From assembly GCF_000025265.1 (NCBI RefSeq), contig NC_013739.1, positions 5,690,001-5,754,000 on the forward strand: a DNA stretch of 64,000 nucleotides. The letters run 5' to 3'. A program made the position numbers and the translations under genes. This document shows, piece by piece, positions 27,034 through 39,557 of this stretch (positions are counted from its first letter, which is position 1; each line of letters opens with the position of its first letter). The stretch is from Conexibacter woesei DSM 14684. GTDB taxonomy: Bacteria; Actinomycetota; Thermoleophilia; Solirubrobacterales; Solirubrobacteraceae. Under the pieces are notes generated by a model. That model had not been told where the DNA came from and made no database searches. It was given only the letters and a program-made list of their open reading frames with translations.

Positions 27034-27089
27034 GTGCGTAGTGCTCCGTGTTCCTGCCGACCGCTAGAGTCATCTTACATGTGCATTGC

Positions 27090-27119
27090 TTGACCTGCTT
27101 TTGCAATTTCGGCTAGACT
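27090..27119 (+). promoter_or_regulatory. Predicted promoter of the small secreted protein gene 27343
   Basis: TTGACC (27090-27095), an 18-base spacer and TAGACT (27114-27119) match the promoter of the paralogue at 38249 (TTGACC, 18 bases, TACAGT). Transcription would begin near 27126. Confidence 0.55.
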
Positions 27120-27125
27120 CGTCGG

Positions 27126-27900
<775 letters not shown>

Positions 27901-27966
27901 TCAGCCGTCTTATAAAGCACAGACGGTACGTCTGGGGGACGCCCAGCGCCTGCCCCCACTAAATGA

Positions 27967-27997
27967 GAGGGGTGCGCCTCATCGAGGCGCACCCCTT
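27967..27997. terminator. Bidirectional hairpin terminator between convergent paralogues A and B
   Basis: GGGGTGCGCCTC, loop ATC, GAGGCGCACCCC is a perfect 12-base-pair stem, extended by A-T and G-T pairs. It lies between the stops at 27900 (plus) and 28041 (minus) and can serve both genes. Confidence 0.8.
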
Positions 27998-28040
27998 CCT
28001 ATTGGCACACGGTGCCATGCGGCGTTAGCGACCGCGGCGG

Positions 28041-28977
<937 letters not shown>

Positions 28978-29550
28978 ATGCTGGAGTCAGGCGGCGTTGC
29001 TGTTTGGCTGTTTGGCATGTACGACCTGCGGCTCGCCCGTGACCGCAGCGACGAAGCGCGCCAGCTTCGGCGTACGAGTATCTGAAAGACGTCAGGTCGT
29101 GCCCGCAACTGCGCGCAGAGGGCCCGCACGGCAGCGACCTCCGCGGCACCGCACGAGCCCGAGGAGGTGCTGATCTCGCGCATGACGCAGGCCGGCGACT
29201 CCCACGGCTGGCACTGGGATGACTACACGTACTCGATGGTCTGGGTCGTCGACGCGCCCGCGGATCCGGCGGACGGCGGCGGGCTCGAGTTCGTGCCGAA
29301 CACGACGTGGGACAAGGACCAGCCGAGAATCGACTGGCATCTCTCGAACAACGAGATCCTCAGCGGACCAGTGGCGCCTGGCATGGCCTACCTGCTGAGG
29401 GCCGACACCGCGCTGCATCGCGTCGCCCCGCTGCGGAGAGAAGGGCTCGTGCGCACGGTGCTCGTCTACACGTACGGCTCGCTCGACGACCTCACCCGCG
29501 AGGTGACGCATGAAACCATGGAGGACGTGTATCCGGAGGAGTACACCTAG
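28978..29550 (+). pseudogene. Broken Fe(II)/2-oxoglutarate dioxygenase-like gene with two frameshifts
   Basis: The 3' part (29167-29550) is an intact reading frame of 127 residues with the metal motif HxD in SHGWHWDDYTYS, a distal His in DTALHRVAPL and a following Arg in LVRTVLVYTYG, as in 2-oxoglutarate oxygenases. Upstream, plausible protein continues in pieces: MYDLRLARDRSDEARQLRR in the same frame up to about 29072, then YEYLKDVRSCPQLRAEGPHG and SDLRG in another frame from 29073 to about 29150, then back. One in-frame stop lies at 29083-29085. This indicates at least two indels, so no full-length product is expected. The C-terminal piece alone lacks much of the fold. Confidence 0.65.
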
Positions 29551-29568
29551 AGGGCTTGATTCTCCCGC

Positions 29569-29607
29569 GGTCGCCGCCCGTATCGCCCGCGCTGACGGGC
29601 GGCGACC
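29569..29607. terminator. Bidirectional hairpin terminator
   Basis: GGTCGCCGCCCGT and ACGGGCGGCGACC form a perfect 13-base-pair stem with a 13-base loop. It lies between the oxygenase remnant (stop 29550, plus) and the glycosyltransferase (stop 29637, minus). Confidence 0.75.
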
Positions 29608-29636
29608 CGCGGGCGCCGGCCGTCAGGCGCCGACCG

Positions 29637-30650
29637 TCAGCGCCGGCCCGCGAGGGAGACCGCCGTTCTGAGGCCGTCCTCCCATACGCTCACGTTCTCC
29701 GAGATCGTTGAGCTCTTGCCCCACTTCCCGGCCCGCTTTGCGAGCTTGCGACGAGCGCGAGCGTCGTCGACGAGGCGCGTGAGCTCCTCGGCCCAGCGGT
29801 CGTCCGGCACGAGGCGCCCGCCTTGCTTCTCGCCGAGGTCGCGGTACGGACCGACAGGTGAGGCGAGCCACGGCACGCCGCCGGCGGCGTACTCCTTCAC
29901 CTTGATGTCGGACCGCGCCCGGTTCATCGCGATGTCCGCGAGTGGAGCGATCCCGATGTCGTAGGTGGCGTTGTGCGCCGCGAGCTCGCTGAGCTGGACG
30001 CCACGGATGTGGCGATATCGGTCGCCGCGAAGATCCAGCTGCAGCCCCGTTCCGACCACGCGGACGCGCTCGTCGACGTCGAGCAGGCGCTGCAGGACAG
30101 GCCGCAATCCGAGCTTCTCGAGGTCGAGGCCGTGCTCCAGACCGGCCGTCCAGCCGATCGTGACTGTGTCACCTGCCGACCTGCGCGCCGCAGCGTTCGG
30201 AAAGTGATCCGGGAGGTAGTTCTCGATCACGCGGACTGGGGCGAGGTCGTAGGCTCGATACCGCTCCGCGAGCACCTCGCTCGGCGTCGTCACGAGATCG
30301 GCGAGCCCCATCATGCGCTTCATGCCGGCGACTATGGCCGCACCACGCACGCCACCGGACTTCTTGTACATGACGCTCTCTCTCGGAACCGCCGAGATGT
30401 CGTCGTCGTTGTCCCACCACACCGCGACGCCCTGGCTCCTGAGGTGGCGGACGAGCTTCTGCCCGTCCGGGTCCCAAAAGCGATGGACGTAGACCACGTC
30501 GCACGACTCGAGCATCCGGACGTTGAACGCTCTGGTGGTCTTCCCGTCCCAACGGACGTCGTGACCGCGCGCGGCCAGCGTCTCCATGGGGATCACCGCC
30601 CGATAGAGCGAGTTGACGATTCCTTCGTCGCGCAGCACACCGATCCGCAT
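29637..30650 (-). CDS. Glycosyltransferase, paralogue 2 of 3
   Basis: The start is ATG 30650 (MRIGVLRDEG), preceded by GGGGGAG at six bases; the longer frame to 30713 has no support. The 337-residue product shares with the 14299 and 41906 products an acidic WWDNDDDIS motif, ADLVTTPSEVLAERYR, NYLPDHFPN, TIGWTAGLEH, YDIGIAPLADI, NRARSDIKVKEYAAGG, VPWLASPVGPY and GEKQGGRLV. The two-Rossmann GT-B fold of GT4-like enzymes is inferred. It lies between the two propeller/modular operons, consistent with a role in glycosylating surface material, but the substrate is unknown. Confidence 0.87.
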   Translation of the reverse strand: MRIGVLRDEGIVNSLYRAVIPMETLAARGHDVRWDGKTTRAFNVRMLESCDVVYVHRFWDPDGQKLVRHLRSQGVAVWWDNDDDISAVPRESVMYKKSGGVRGAAIVAGMKRMMGLADLVTTPSEVLAERYRAYDLAPVRVIENYLPDHFPNAAARRSAGDTVTIGWTAGLEHGLDLEKLGLRPVLQRLLDVDERVRVVGTGLQLDLRGDRYRHIRGVQLSELAAHNATYDIGIAPLADIAMNRARSDIKVKEYAAGGVPWLASPVGPYRDLGEKQGGRLVPDDRWAEELTRLVDDARARRKLAKRAGKWGKSSTISENVSVWEDGLRTAVSLAGRR

Positions 30651-30775
30651 CACAGCTCCCCCAAGAACGACGGATGCCTCCCGGCGCCGATTTCGCCGGA
30701 CACCAAGATCCAACCGGGCCGGACCGCCGTCGTCAACCCGCTACTGCGCACGGCGAGCGGAGCAACCGCAAACGA

Positions 30776-30805
30776 AACGGGCGGCGTCATGCGACGCCGC
30801 CCGTT
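30776..30805 (-). terminator. Strong hairpin terminator of the second propeller/modular operon
   Basis: AACGGGCGGCGTC and GACGCCGCCCGTT form a perfect 13-base-pair stem around ATGC (GCAT on the minus strand), followed on that strand by TCGTTT. The copy-1 operon ends in the same loop at 21744-21779. Confidence 0.78.
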
Positions 30806-30830
30806 CCTCCTGCTCCTGACCCTCGCGCGA

Positions 30831-33569
30831 TCAGCGCTTGGCGGCTCTTCTCGCCTTCGCGCAGCCGACGATGCTGAGCTTCTGCTCGTACGCCCGCAGT
30901 CTGCCGCCCTGCGACCGGAACGCGAGTCTCGCTCTGCCGGCCCGCCCTCTCGGTGTGCAGAGGTTCGTCACGATGCCGATCGGCGCGCGTCTCCCGGCGA
31001 CGAATCTCATCGTGAACTTCGTGATCGGCACGTCCGGCACGGTGTCGAACGTGGTGCGGAGGGTCAGATCCCGCGGAATCGTCACCTTGCCGGTCAGGTC
31101 TATGTCGACCTGGCCCTTGAGCGCCACCATCAGGTCCGGGATTCTCCGTGCCGGGTTTCTGACGAAGTACGCGTTGCCCCGCAGCGGATCTCGCAGCAGG
31201 GGCGTTACCGCGACCGCGGTTCCGACGCTCTTGCACGCCGACGCTCCGGCCTTGAACTCCTCGAGCTTGCACGCGTCGTTGATGACTCTCAAACGCGAGT
31301 TCAGCGTCTTGGGAAGCGTCACCTGGACGGACTTGTTGTTCGCTTGGCCCGGGGTCATGCTGAGCGTCACCGCGAACGGCGTCGTCATGCCGTCACTGGT
31401 CCGCCCTCTCGCACCCACCTGCAGCTTCATCTTCGGCCGGTACGGAAGCTGGCCGCAGTTCGTCACCTGGAACCGCGATCTGGCGGCCGCCGAGGCACCG
31501 TCTGCCGAGCCGATCTGCGCATCGATTCTGCCCGGTGCGCAGTTGGTCGGATTGATCATGAAGCCCGGCCGGTCGATGTTGACCCGCACGTCCCGGATCT
31601 GCAGCGGGATCCCCTGGAGGATCGTCGGCAGCGGCTCCGACGCAATTCTCAATGCGGCGGTCTCCTTGTCCACGAAGATCGCTGCCCGCACCACGACGGT
31701 GCCGAGATCGAACGGTCCGGCGATCGCCGGAACGACGATCGAGAGCCCGAACGGGGCCCCCTTGTACGGACCCGTGATGTACACGCGACCGGGGAGGTAG
31801 AACGGGTTCGTGCCCGCACCGGCGCCGGTCGTCGTCGAGCCGATCCGCGAGGCCTCGGCGCACGTGCCGGCCGCAGCGAGACCCGCCGAGCACAGGTCGC
31901 GCGATGCGATAGCGCCCGTGATGCCCTGCTGGAGGCTGACGACGATGTCCTTCAACCGCTGATCGTCGTCCCCGCGACCGAACGACAGCGCGAACGGTGA
32001 GCTCGTGCCCGCCTGCGGGCTGATCGTGCCGGCGGCGAAATCAGGCGTGAAGCCGAGCGCCTTCGCACCTTCGGTGATCGCGAAGGTGCTGTTCGAGGTG
32101 ACCGTCTTGCCGCTCCACGACGTCAACTCGGTCGTCGTCGTGTAGGTGCCCTGCACCGGCGGGTTCGACAGTGCGGCGCGCGGCCCGCCCTTGAACTCGA
32201 GATGCAGGTTCGTGAACGGCAGCTGCGGGTTGTTGTCGAAGGTCGCGGTCAACTGACCCGTGACCGGATCCGGCGTCACGTCGCCCGCGAGCTTGACCGT
32301 CACTCCGGCGCCTCTTGCGACGAGGAACAGGCGCAGCAGCTGGTTCGGCAACGGTCTGCCGAGGATGATGTCGCCCGTCAGCGGCACGTCGAGCAGCGGC
32401 GTGGTGATCCGCAGCGTGCCGATCTTCGACGCCTCCGGGCACTGGGCGTCAGCGAGACTCGTGCGGCCGAACTGGACGTCGTCGCAGCCCTCCAGGCCGT
32501 CGGCCGAGGACGGGTTCACCGACATGCCGAGCGGCAGTCTGGTGACGACCTTTCTCAGTGTCGAGATGTCCAGGCCGTTCGGGTTGTCGTTGCGGGGCAG
32601 ATCGACGTCGAACTCGTACGCCGACGGCGCTCCCGCCACCCGCGACAGCGGCTTGGCGGACAGCGATCCGTCGAACGGCACGCGGTCGCATCCTTCGACC
32701 TTCATCGGGATGTCGTTCACGTCGTGGTCGAAGCTCGCCGTCGCGATCTGCGACGGGTTGTTCCAGGGACTCGCACGGATGACCGTCGAGAGCGTGCTAT
32801 CCGTGCAGTGCATCGGGTTCGTGAGGAACGCCTTCGTCGGCGCATCTGTCGGACAGAGGCCGCCGGTGGGACCGGTCGCACCCACGCATTGACCGCGCTC
32901 GCTGTCATGCGACGGATCGCCCGGAACGCCCCAGAACGTCATGGATGTGCCGAGTATGCTGACCTTCTGGGAGACGTTCGGGACCACCACGGTGAGCCCG
33001 TAGTCACCGTTGCTGCGAACCTTCGCGTTGAGATGGATGACCACGCCAGCGGCCTGCATCGCGAACTGCGCGGGCACGCCTTCCGGCGGCACCATGTTGT
33101 AGACCTTCGCGTAGAAGAGCCCCCACGAAGCGAGTCTGTGCACCGCGAGCCCGACCTGCGTCGCAGCGGGGCACGCAAGCTCGAGCGACGTCTGAAGGTC
33201 CCGTTCGTCGCACTTCGGTGCGGCGTTCGGATTTCCGATGAATCCCGGAGGGAGGTCGACCTCGATGTCCTTCACGTCGGCGTCGGCGATCTCCACCCCG
33301 TCCGTCGGACCTGCGTGAGTGTTGAACTCGATGTTCACCGTGGCCCGGTACGGGTGCGATCCCGCTTGCGTCGCCGGCGAGCCGTCCTGCTGCGCGACCT
33401 CGCCACCGAACTCTCTGACCCCGAAGTCCGCCTGCGCGGAGCTCGCGAACATCAGCGCCACGAGAGCGGCGCAGACGACTGCCATCGTGAACAGCAGCCG
33501 TCGGCCTCCTCTCATGCGGATAGTCGACAGCGTCATTCCTTGCATCTCCTGATCCATGTCCTCACCCAC
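30831..33569 (-). CDS. Large modular secreted protein, copy 2 (912 residues)
   Basis: This is the paralogue of the 21827-24688 product, with the same order of modules and the same mature start (QADFGVREFGGEV). A signal peptide covers about residues 22-47. Shared blocks include DLPPGFIGNPNAAPKC, VYNMVPPEGVPAQFAM, FDNNPQLPFTNLHLEFKGG, VYITGPYKGAPFGLSIVV and FMINPTNCAPG. GTG 33569 overlaps the propeller stop by eight bases; ATG 33557, 33542 or 33533 are possible alternatives, so the exact start is open. It ends with the short basic tail KARRAAKR. Export and surface location are inferred; the function is unknown. Confidence 0.85.
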   Translation of the reverse strand: MGEDMDQEMQGMTLSTIRMRGGRRLLFTMAVVCAALVALMFASSAQADFGVREFGGEVAQQDGSPATQAGSHPYRATVNIEFNTHAGPTDGVEIADADVKDIEVDLPPGFIGNPNAAPKCDERDLQTSLELACPAATQVGLAVHRLASWGLFYAKVYNMVPPEGVPAQFAMQAAGVVIHLNAKVRSNGDYGLTVVVPNVSQKVSILGTSMTFWGVPGDPSHDSERGQCVGATGPTGGLCPTDAPTKAFLTNPMHCTDSTLSTVIRASPWNNPSQIATASFDHDVNDIPMKVEGCDRVPFDGSLSAKPLSRVAGAPSAYEFDVDLPRNDNPNGLDISTLRKVVTRLPLGMSVNPSSADGLEGCDDVQFGRTSLADAQCPEASKIGTLRITTPLLDVPLTGDIILGRPLPNQLLRLFLVARGAGVTVKLAGDVTPDPVTGQLTATFDNNPQLPFTNLHLEFKGGPRAALSNPPVQGTYTTTTELTSWSGKTVTSNSTFAITEGAKALGFTPDFAAGTISPQAGTSSPFALSFGRGDDDQRLKDIVVSLQQGITGAIASRDLCSAGLAAAGTCAEASRIGSTTTGAGAGTNPFYLPGRVYITGPYKGAPFGLSIVVPAIAGPFDLGTVVVRAAIFVDKETAALRIASEPLPTILQGIPLQIRDVRVNIDRPGFMINPTNCAPGRIDAQIGSADGASAAARSRFQVTNCGQLPYRPKMKLQVGARGRTSDGMTTPFAVTLSMTPGQANNKSVQVTLPKTLNSRLRVINDACKLEEFKAGASACKSVGTAVAVTPLLRDPLRGNAYFVRNPARRIPDLMVALKGQVDIDLTGKVTIPRDLTLRTTFDTVPDVPITKFTMRFVAGRRAPIGIVTNLCTPRGRAGRARLAFRSQGGRLRAYEQKLSIVGCAKARRAAKR

Positions 33570-35991
33570 GCTTCCGGGTGATGGTCAACGAGGTTCTCCG
33601 TGACTTGGCGCCGTCTGAGGACACCGTGATCGTTGCCTTCAGGCGGCCGCTCCGAGCAAGTGCTCTCCTAGCGGCGGCCGACATCCGCAGCGTGAGACTG
33701 ACGGTCTTGGCAGAGCGCGATGTGACCGTTCTCCACGTGCTGCCGACCGTCCGGCCTCTGCCGTTGATTCTCGCGCTCATCAGCGCCGTGACGGTCCCGC
33801 CGCCTGTGAGCTTGACCTTCAACGTCAGCTTTCCGGTTCTCGCGAGCGTGCGGAGGGCGCTTCTGGAGACCTTCGCCACCGTCAGACGCTTGGAGGCCTC
33901 GGGTTCCTCGTCCGGCGCTTCGACCGGGTAGTCCTGTCTCGTGCCGAGATCGTTCGCCGCCGGAGGCGTTCTCGGAGTGCCCTGGCACGCGTCGCCGGAG
34001 CACGGAACCACCTGCGGATCGTCCGGCTCCGCCAGCCCGCCGCCGGCGCGAGCGTCGTAGAGGTCGGCGTTGTTGTCGCCGTCCCGCTTGCTGATCTGCT
34101 CACGGGTGTTGAAGAAGACGTCTCGCCCGTCAGCGCTCGCATCGACGAAGTATGAGCTGTCGTTGCTCTTGCCCGTCGAGATCAGGTAGTTCTCGCCGGT
34201 CGCCGTGTCGTACCCGTACGCGTCGATTCTGCCGTTGGTGTCCTCGGCGACCAAGGGATCGCTCGTGGAGAAGAAGACGCGGCTCCCGTTGTCGAGCAGC
34301 GCGCGAGAGTTGTACTCGATGGTGCCGGCAGCGACGCCGGGCGACTGCTGCATGACCATCGCCGGTCCCAGAGCGGGCGTCGTTCTCGTGCCGCACGACG
34401 CGCATCTGAGTTGACCGGTGCCCGCGTCGTAGACGTAGATCTGCTCCATGCCGCGGTTGTCGATCCCGGCCTGCGGCAGCTCGGTCGCGAACATGAGGTG
34501 TCCGCCGTCTGCCGTCACCCGCGCAGAGACGCCAGTGCTGTAGTTGGGATCGAACAGCTCGTCGTCCTGTGCCCGAACGAGCCCGACGTACGCGAGCGTT
34601 CCACTGTCCCACTCATAGACGGCGACCTGGTTCGACGGGAACGCCGGTGTGCTGGTGGTGAGTCGTCTGGCTGCGACGAAATAGACGATCGAGCCGTCGT
34701 CGCTTTGACCGATCGTCCCGCGGACGCGTGCGGTGAGCAGGTCCGCCGGCTCCTGGTCGACGGAGATCAACTTCAATCTTCCGGAGTCGACGTCAAACTG
34801 ATACAGGTCCGGCGATGCTGTCGAGTTCGTGCAGGACGAGCCCGATCTTCTCGCTGTCGAGTCGTCTGTCAGCTTCTCGCAGCTCGTGAAGAGGATCTTC
34901 TTGCCGTTCGGCGTTGCATCGCGGAAGGCTGCCGGGTGAATCCCGGTCGGGTCAGGGCTGGGGGCGCCGGTGCAGGAGCCGGGCGATGTGGCGCAGTCGG
35001 TGCGCTGCGATCTGTTGACCCATGTGGTGGTTCTGCCGTTCTCACGCACGTAGACGTGCGCCACGCCACCGCCGTCGATGCCGGTGAAGCTGATCAGGGA
35101 CCCGTCGTCGGAGACGGTGCGCTTCGTGAAGTTGTCGAGCGTCGCGATCCCGTCGCCGGCGCCGAAACCGGATTGCGAGCCGCCGACCGGCGCCGATCCG
35201 TCGGGCAGCACGCCGGCGAGCCGGATCTGACCGTTGACCGACTCGTACACCTGTCTGACGCCGCCGGGCAGCGCGTCGGGCGTCAGCTGAGCCGTCGATT
35301 CGAACACGACGTGCGAGAAGTCCGACGAGGCCCCTGCATAGAACGGCTCGGTCTTGAATCCCATACCGTCGTTCGGCGGGACGGTGGTCACCACGTTGAA
35401 GATGTTCTGGACGTTGTCGCGCACGTAGAGGTTGCGGACGTCAGCAGGAGCCAGCGGATTCGGACGGGGCTCACCGCTGACGAACGCGCCGTGCGACAGA
35501 TCGTCGGAGAAGTCACGGAACGCGCTGTTCCGAGTGATGCTCCACTCGTCGGTCTGCTGAGCCGGCGTCAGCGGCCGCACGCTCCAGCCGTCGCTCCCAC
35601 GCGATGCGAGATACTGGACGACGGCAGCAGTTCCAGGTGCGTCGGCGAACGCACCGACGGAGATGAACGTGACCTTGTCGCCGTCGAGCGCGCTACGCGT
35701 GCGGGACGCGGTGAAGGCGATGTCGTTCGACCCCTTGGCGGCAGGCGACACCATCTCGTAGCCACGGTTCTCGAGGTTCGCTCCCGGCGGTCGGAGGATG
35801 TCGCCCGCGCTCGCGACACCGGTGAGAGAGGCGAACGTCAACGCGGTCGCGCCGAGAAACGCGAGGCGACCGCGCGCTCGGCGGATCGTCCATGGACTGG
35901 CCCGCACGTCGCGCGAGCGCTTCGACGCCGCGTGCTTCGGTCCGTCATGTGCAACCTCGGCGAAATGGTGCGAGGGCGACTCAGTTTGCAT
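33562..35991 (-). CDS. Secreted TolB/PD40-like beta-propeller protein, copy 2
   Basis: This 809-residue protein has an N-terminal extension of about 40 residues ahead of a hydrophobic export segment (LAFLGATALTFASLTGVASA). NRGYEMVSPAAKGSNDIAF then opens the propeller. Blades contain DDGSLISFTG, NGKKILFTSC, DDGSIVYFVA and DGRDVFFNT. A CxxC (RCASCGT) and the hinge motif CSGDACQG correspond exactly to those of copy 1. The C-terminal beta domain (LARTGKLTLKVKLTGGGTV...) is the common secreted-protein tail of this bacterial group. It overlaps the following modular gene by eight bases, so the pair is translationally coupled. Confidence 0.87.
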   Translation of the reverse strand: MQTESPSHHFAEVAHDGPKHAASKRSRDVRASPWTIRRARGRLAFLGATALTFASLTGVASAGDILRPPGANLENRGYEMVSPAAKGSNDIAFTASRTRSALDGDKVTFISVGAFADAPGTAAVVQYLASRGSDGWSVRPLTPAQQTDEWSITRNSAFRDFSDDLSHGAFVSGEPRPNPLAPADVRNLYVRDNVQNIFNVVTTVPPNDGMGFKTEPFYAGASSDFSHVVFESTAQLTPDALPGGVRQVYESVNGQIRLAGVLPDGSAPVGGSQSGFGAGDGIATLDNFTKRTVSDDGSLISFTGIDGGGVAHVYVRENGRTTTWVNRSQRTDCATSPGSCTGAPSPDPTGIHPAAFRDATPNGKKILFTSCEKLTDDSTARRSGSSCTNSTASPDLYQFDVDSGRLKLISVDQEPADLLTARVRGTIGQSDDGSIVYFVAARRLTTSTPAFPSNQVAVYEWDSGTLAYVGLVRAQDDELFDPNYSTGVSARVTADGGHLMFATELPQAGIDNRGMEQIYVYDAGTGQLRCASCGTRTTPALGPAMVMQQSPGVAAGTIEYNSRALLDNGSRVFFSTSDPLVAEDTNGRIDAYGYDTATGENYLISTGKSNDSSYFVDASADGRDVFFNTREQISKRDGDNNADLYDARAGGGLAEPDDPQVVPCSGDACQGTPRTPPAANDLGTRQDYPVEAPDEEPEASKRLTVAKVSRSALRTLARTGKLTLKVKLTGGGTVTALMSARINGRGRTVGSTWRTVTSRSAKTVSLTLRMSAAARRALARSGRLKATITVSSDGAKSRRTSLTITRKRG

Positions 35992-36336
35992 TTCTCGCTT
36001 CCTCTACTCGGATTGGTGCGCTACGTAGCGGTGCTGCTCGATGCTGCGCTTTCGGCTCGCTACGTCGAACCGTGACGAGGTCGGGAGCACTTCGCGCTTC
36101 GATCGCCGGCATCCACGTCCGACGAGCGAACACGCTCCCATTGCGACGCGACTTCATGTGGATCCCGCTCCACGTGAATCCGCGACACCGACTCCAATCA
36201 GGATGGGCGGTCTCCATGCCGAGTTCCGCAAACCGAACCGTGACAACGGTTGGATGCGCGAACGAACGCACGTCGGCGACCCCCACGAGACGTTCCCAAG
36301 ATTTGCTCTCCTCCAAGTGCGACCCTACTCATTCTG
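35992..36336 (-). promoter_or_regulatory. Long untranslated leader of the second propeller/modular operon
   Basis: If the promoter at 36337-36365 is used, about 340 bases precede ATG 35991. The copy-1 operon has a leader of only about 35 bases. No convincing open frame or known RNA motif was found. The DNA is richer in A and T than its surroundings. Confidence 0.4.
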
Positions 36337-36365
36337 ACTATAAACACGCCTGGTTCTCGACGCAA
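36337..36365 (-). promoter_or_regulatory. Predicted promoter of the second propeller/modular operon
   Basis: On the minus strand TTGCGT (36360-36365), 17 bases, TATAGT (36337-36342). The -10 context GTTTATAGTC resembles GTTTACAGTC at the copy-1 promoter. The DNA from 36366 to 36627 shows no gene. Confidence 0.6.
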
Positions 36366-36627
36366 GCCCGTACCGCACCTCGGCACGAAGAACTCAACGA
36401 CGCCGACCCGCGCGGATGATGTTCGAGCGCGCGGTCGAGCGGGATGTCCACGATCGAGGCGACCCGATGTCGAAGTCCGCTTCTGCACACGCAAGTGCGT
36501 CCAGCGGCACCTCTCTGGCGCGGCGTGCGAGACGCTGCGCATCGGTGTGTAGGCCGGCGGATGTGCGCGACGTCGCAACTCCCGAGCAGCTCGACGGCCT
36601 CGTTCCGACCCGGCCACACCTTAACAG

Positions 36628-36662
36628 CGTCGGCGCGCCCCGAGACGAGGGACGCGCCGACG
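36628..36662 (-). terminator. Hairpin terminator of the secreted protein gene 36729-37451
   Basis: CGTCGGCGCG and CGCGCCGACG form a perfect 10-base-pair stem with a 15-base loop, about 65 bases after the stop codon. Confidence 0.6.
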
Positions 36663-36728
36663 ATCAGGCGTTCAGAATCGAACTACTGGCTTACTGCTGT
36701 CAGCGGGGCCCTGGACCCCCGTGCTGTG

Positions 36729-37451
36729 TCAGCTCCCCGGGACGAACCCGAAGTTGTTGTCGATCGTGATCGTGTTGTTGCCAGAGGACGACGGCAGTCT
36801 CAGCTTCGCGTTGACGAGCGCGTCGATCAGGCCCAGGGTCAGGCCGCAGTTCGACGCACCCGGAATCGAGAACGTGCTGTCGACGTGCGTGTTCCCATAC
36901 AGGAGGAGGCCGCCACCAGCCGGGAAGTCGGGGGTGCCGAATCTCGCTATGTGCAGGTTCACAGTGACCGGATTTCTGTCCGATCCGATCTGGCACCAGG
37001 GGCCGATCAGGGGGTTCCGGAGCTCAAGCTTCATCGGCATTCTCAACGAGAAGTCGTCGAGGCCGATCTTGATCGCCGACGGCGGGCCGGCGAGCTTCGC
37101 AGTCGCTCTCACGGCGTTGCCCGGCAGCGGGAAGTCGATGCCGAGAAGGCCACCCGGGACCTGTATGGACTTCGAGAAGAACCCGTTAGTCCCAGCAGGG
37201 GGCGTGAAGACGACCTGGCTGCCGTCCGGGCTGACGAGACCGCCCCGGATGTTCAGGGAGTCTCCGAGTGGGACTCTGAATCCCTTGATGTCCATGCTTC
37301 CGCCGGTCGACTGGACGTCGACGCAGTACAACGAGCCTCTCGGACAATCCGAGAAGTTCGGGAATGCGGCCGTGGCGGTCGCGGACATGCCGAGACAGCC
37401 GGCGACGAGCGCTCCGACGCCCGCGCCCAGCAGCTTCTTGTGCAACCTCAT
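36729..37451 (-). CDS. Secreted 240-residue hypothetical protein (paralogue of 8571-9290)
   Basis: ATG 37451 (MRLHKKLLG) follows AAAGGCAGG and starts a signal peptide ending near SATATA. The mature protein begins AFPNFSDCP exactly like its paralogue. Shared blocks are QVPGGLLGIDFPLPGNAV, ATAKLAGPPSA, PMKLELRNPLIG, CQIGSDRNPVTV, STFSIPGASNCG and LPSSSGNN. Four cysteines are conserved. The protein is predicted to be beta-rich and extracellular; no family is known to me. It has its own promoter (37647-37676) and terminator, so it is expressed alone. The longer frame upstream of 37451 is not supported. Confidence 0.82.
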   Translation of the reverse strand: MRLHKKLLGAGVGALVAGCLGMSATATAAFPNFSDCPRGSLYCVDVQSTGGSMDIKGFRVPLGDSLNIRGGLVSPDGSQVVFTPPAGTNGFFSKSIQVPGGLLGIDFPLPGNAVRATAKLAGPPSAIKIGLDDFSLRMPMKLELRNPLIGPWCQIGSDRNPVTVNLHIARFGTPDFPAGGGLLLYGNTHVDSTFSIPGASNCGLTLGLIDALVNAKLRLPSSSGNNTITIDNNFGFVPGS

Positions 37452-37646
37452 GCAGCACCTGCCTTTCTCTGCGGCCGCCCGTTGCGGCCGCAGTAGATTG
37501 TTCGCACGCTGAAACCCGAGGCGTTCCGACATGGACGTGCATGCAATCACCCAGGGGCCGTCCATAGGCCCTGGAGGCACGAGACATCTTCTCCCCTCGG
37601 ACTGCGCACCGCTCGGATCGCAGACCCTCCGAGCGAGTACGAGAGG

Positions 37647-37676
37647 ACATTAGGAACTCTCGCGTATCCGTGTCAA
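37647..37676 (-). promoter_or_regulatory. Predicted promoter of the 36729-37451 gene
   Basis: On the minus strand TTGACA (37671-37676), 18 bases, TAATGT (37647-37652), giving a leader of about 190 bases. The spacing equals that of the paralogue's promoter at 9458-9487. Confidence 0.6.
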
Positions 37677-37923
37677 GGGGCAACACACCGAATCCAATGT
37701 ATGTCGATACGCGCCAGAATCGACCGAGTCGTCTCTCCACGGAGACGACGAACGCGTAAGGCCCTGCCTGCGCACCTAGCCGCTCGTCGCCGCGCGCGCT
37801 CAAAGTATTCACGCGATCTTCGGCTTCTTGTGCATTCAACGATCTCCCATTGGACTCTGTCGCCAGCCGGGGCGAACAGCTGCGCAACGCTCCCGCAGCG
37901 ATGCCCTGACAGTGCGTCAGTAC

Positions 37924-37953
37924 TTGACCCGCATCAGACCCGCTCGCTACAGT
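37924..37953 (+). promoter_or_regulatory. Predicted promoter of the small secreted protein gene 38249
   Basis: TTGACC (37924-37929), an 18-base spacer, TACAGT (37948-37953). The 797 bases between the divergent genes 36729 and 38249 hold this promoter, the opposite one at 37647-37676 and no gene. Confidence 0.55.
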
Positions 37954-37959
37954 GCACTC

Positions 37960-38788
<829 letters not shown>

Positions 38789-38840
38789 GGGTGTGAGGCA
38801 CGCTCTTCACTGAGCGGGCCAGCTCAGTGCATTGAAATAC

Positions 38841-38875
38841 GAGCGCGGGTGCGGACATTGTTCGTACCCGCGCTC
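38841..38875 (+). terminator. Hairpin terminator after gene 38249
   Basis: GAGCGCGGGT and ACCCGCGCTC form a perfect 10-base-pair stem with a 15-base loop. A second small hairpin (CACGGG, CCCGTG) follows at 38884-38900 in the leader of the next gene. Confidence 0.65.
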
Positions 38876-38907
38876 AGCTGTTTCACGGGTGATTCCCGTG
38901 TCTGTGA

Positions 38908-39507
<600 letters not shown>

Positions 39508-39557
39508 CGCTTTCGCGATCGGAGACGGGAAGGCGACAGCTCGACGAAGATCCGAGT

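Noticed and set aside
36366-36627. Several overlapping short frames between the second propeller operon and the 36729 gene
   Set aside because: They lack ribosome-binding sites, signal sequences and domain-like composition, and overlap each other on both strands.
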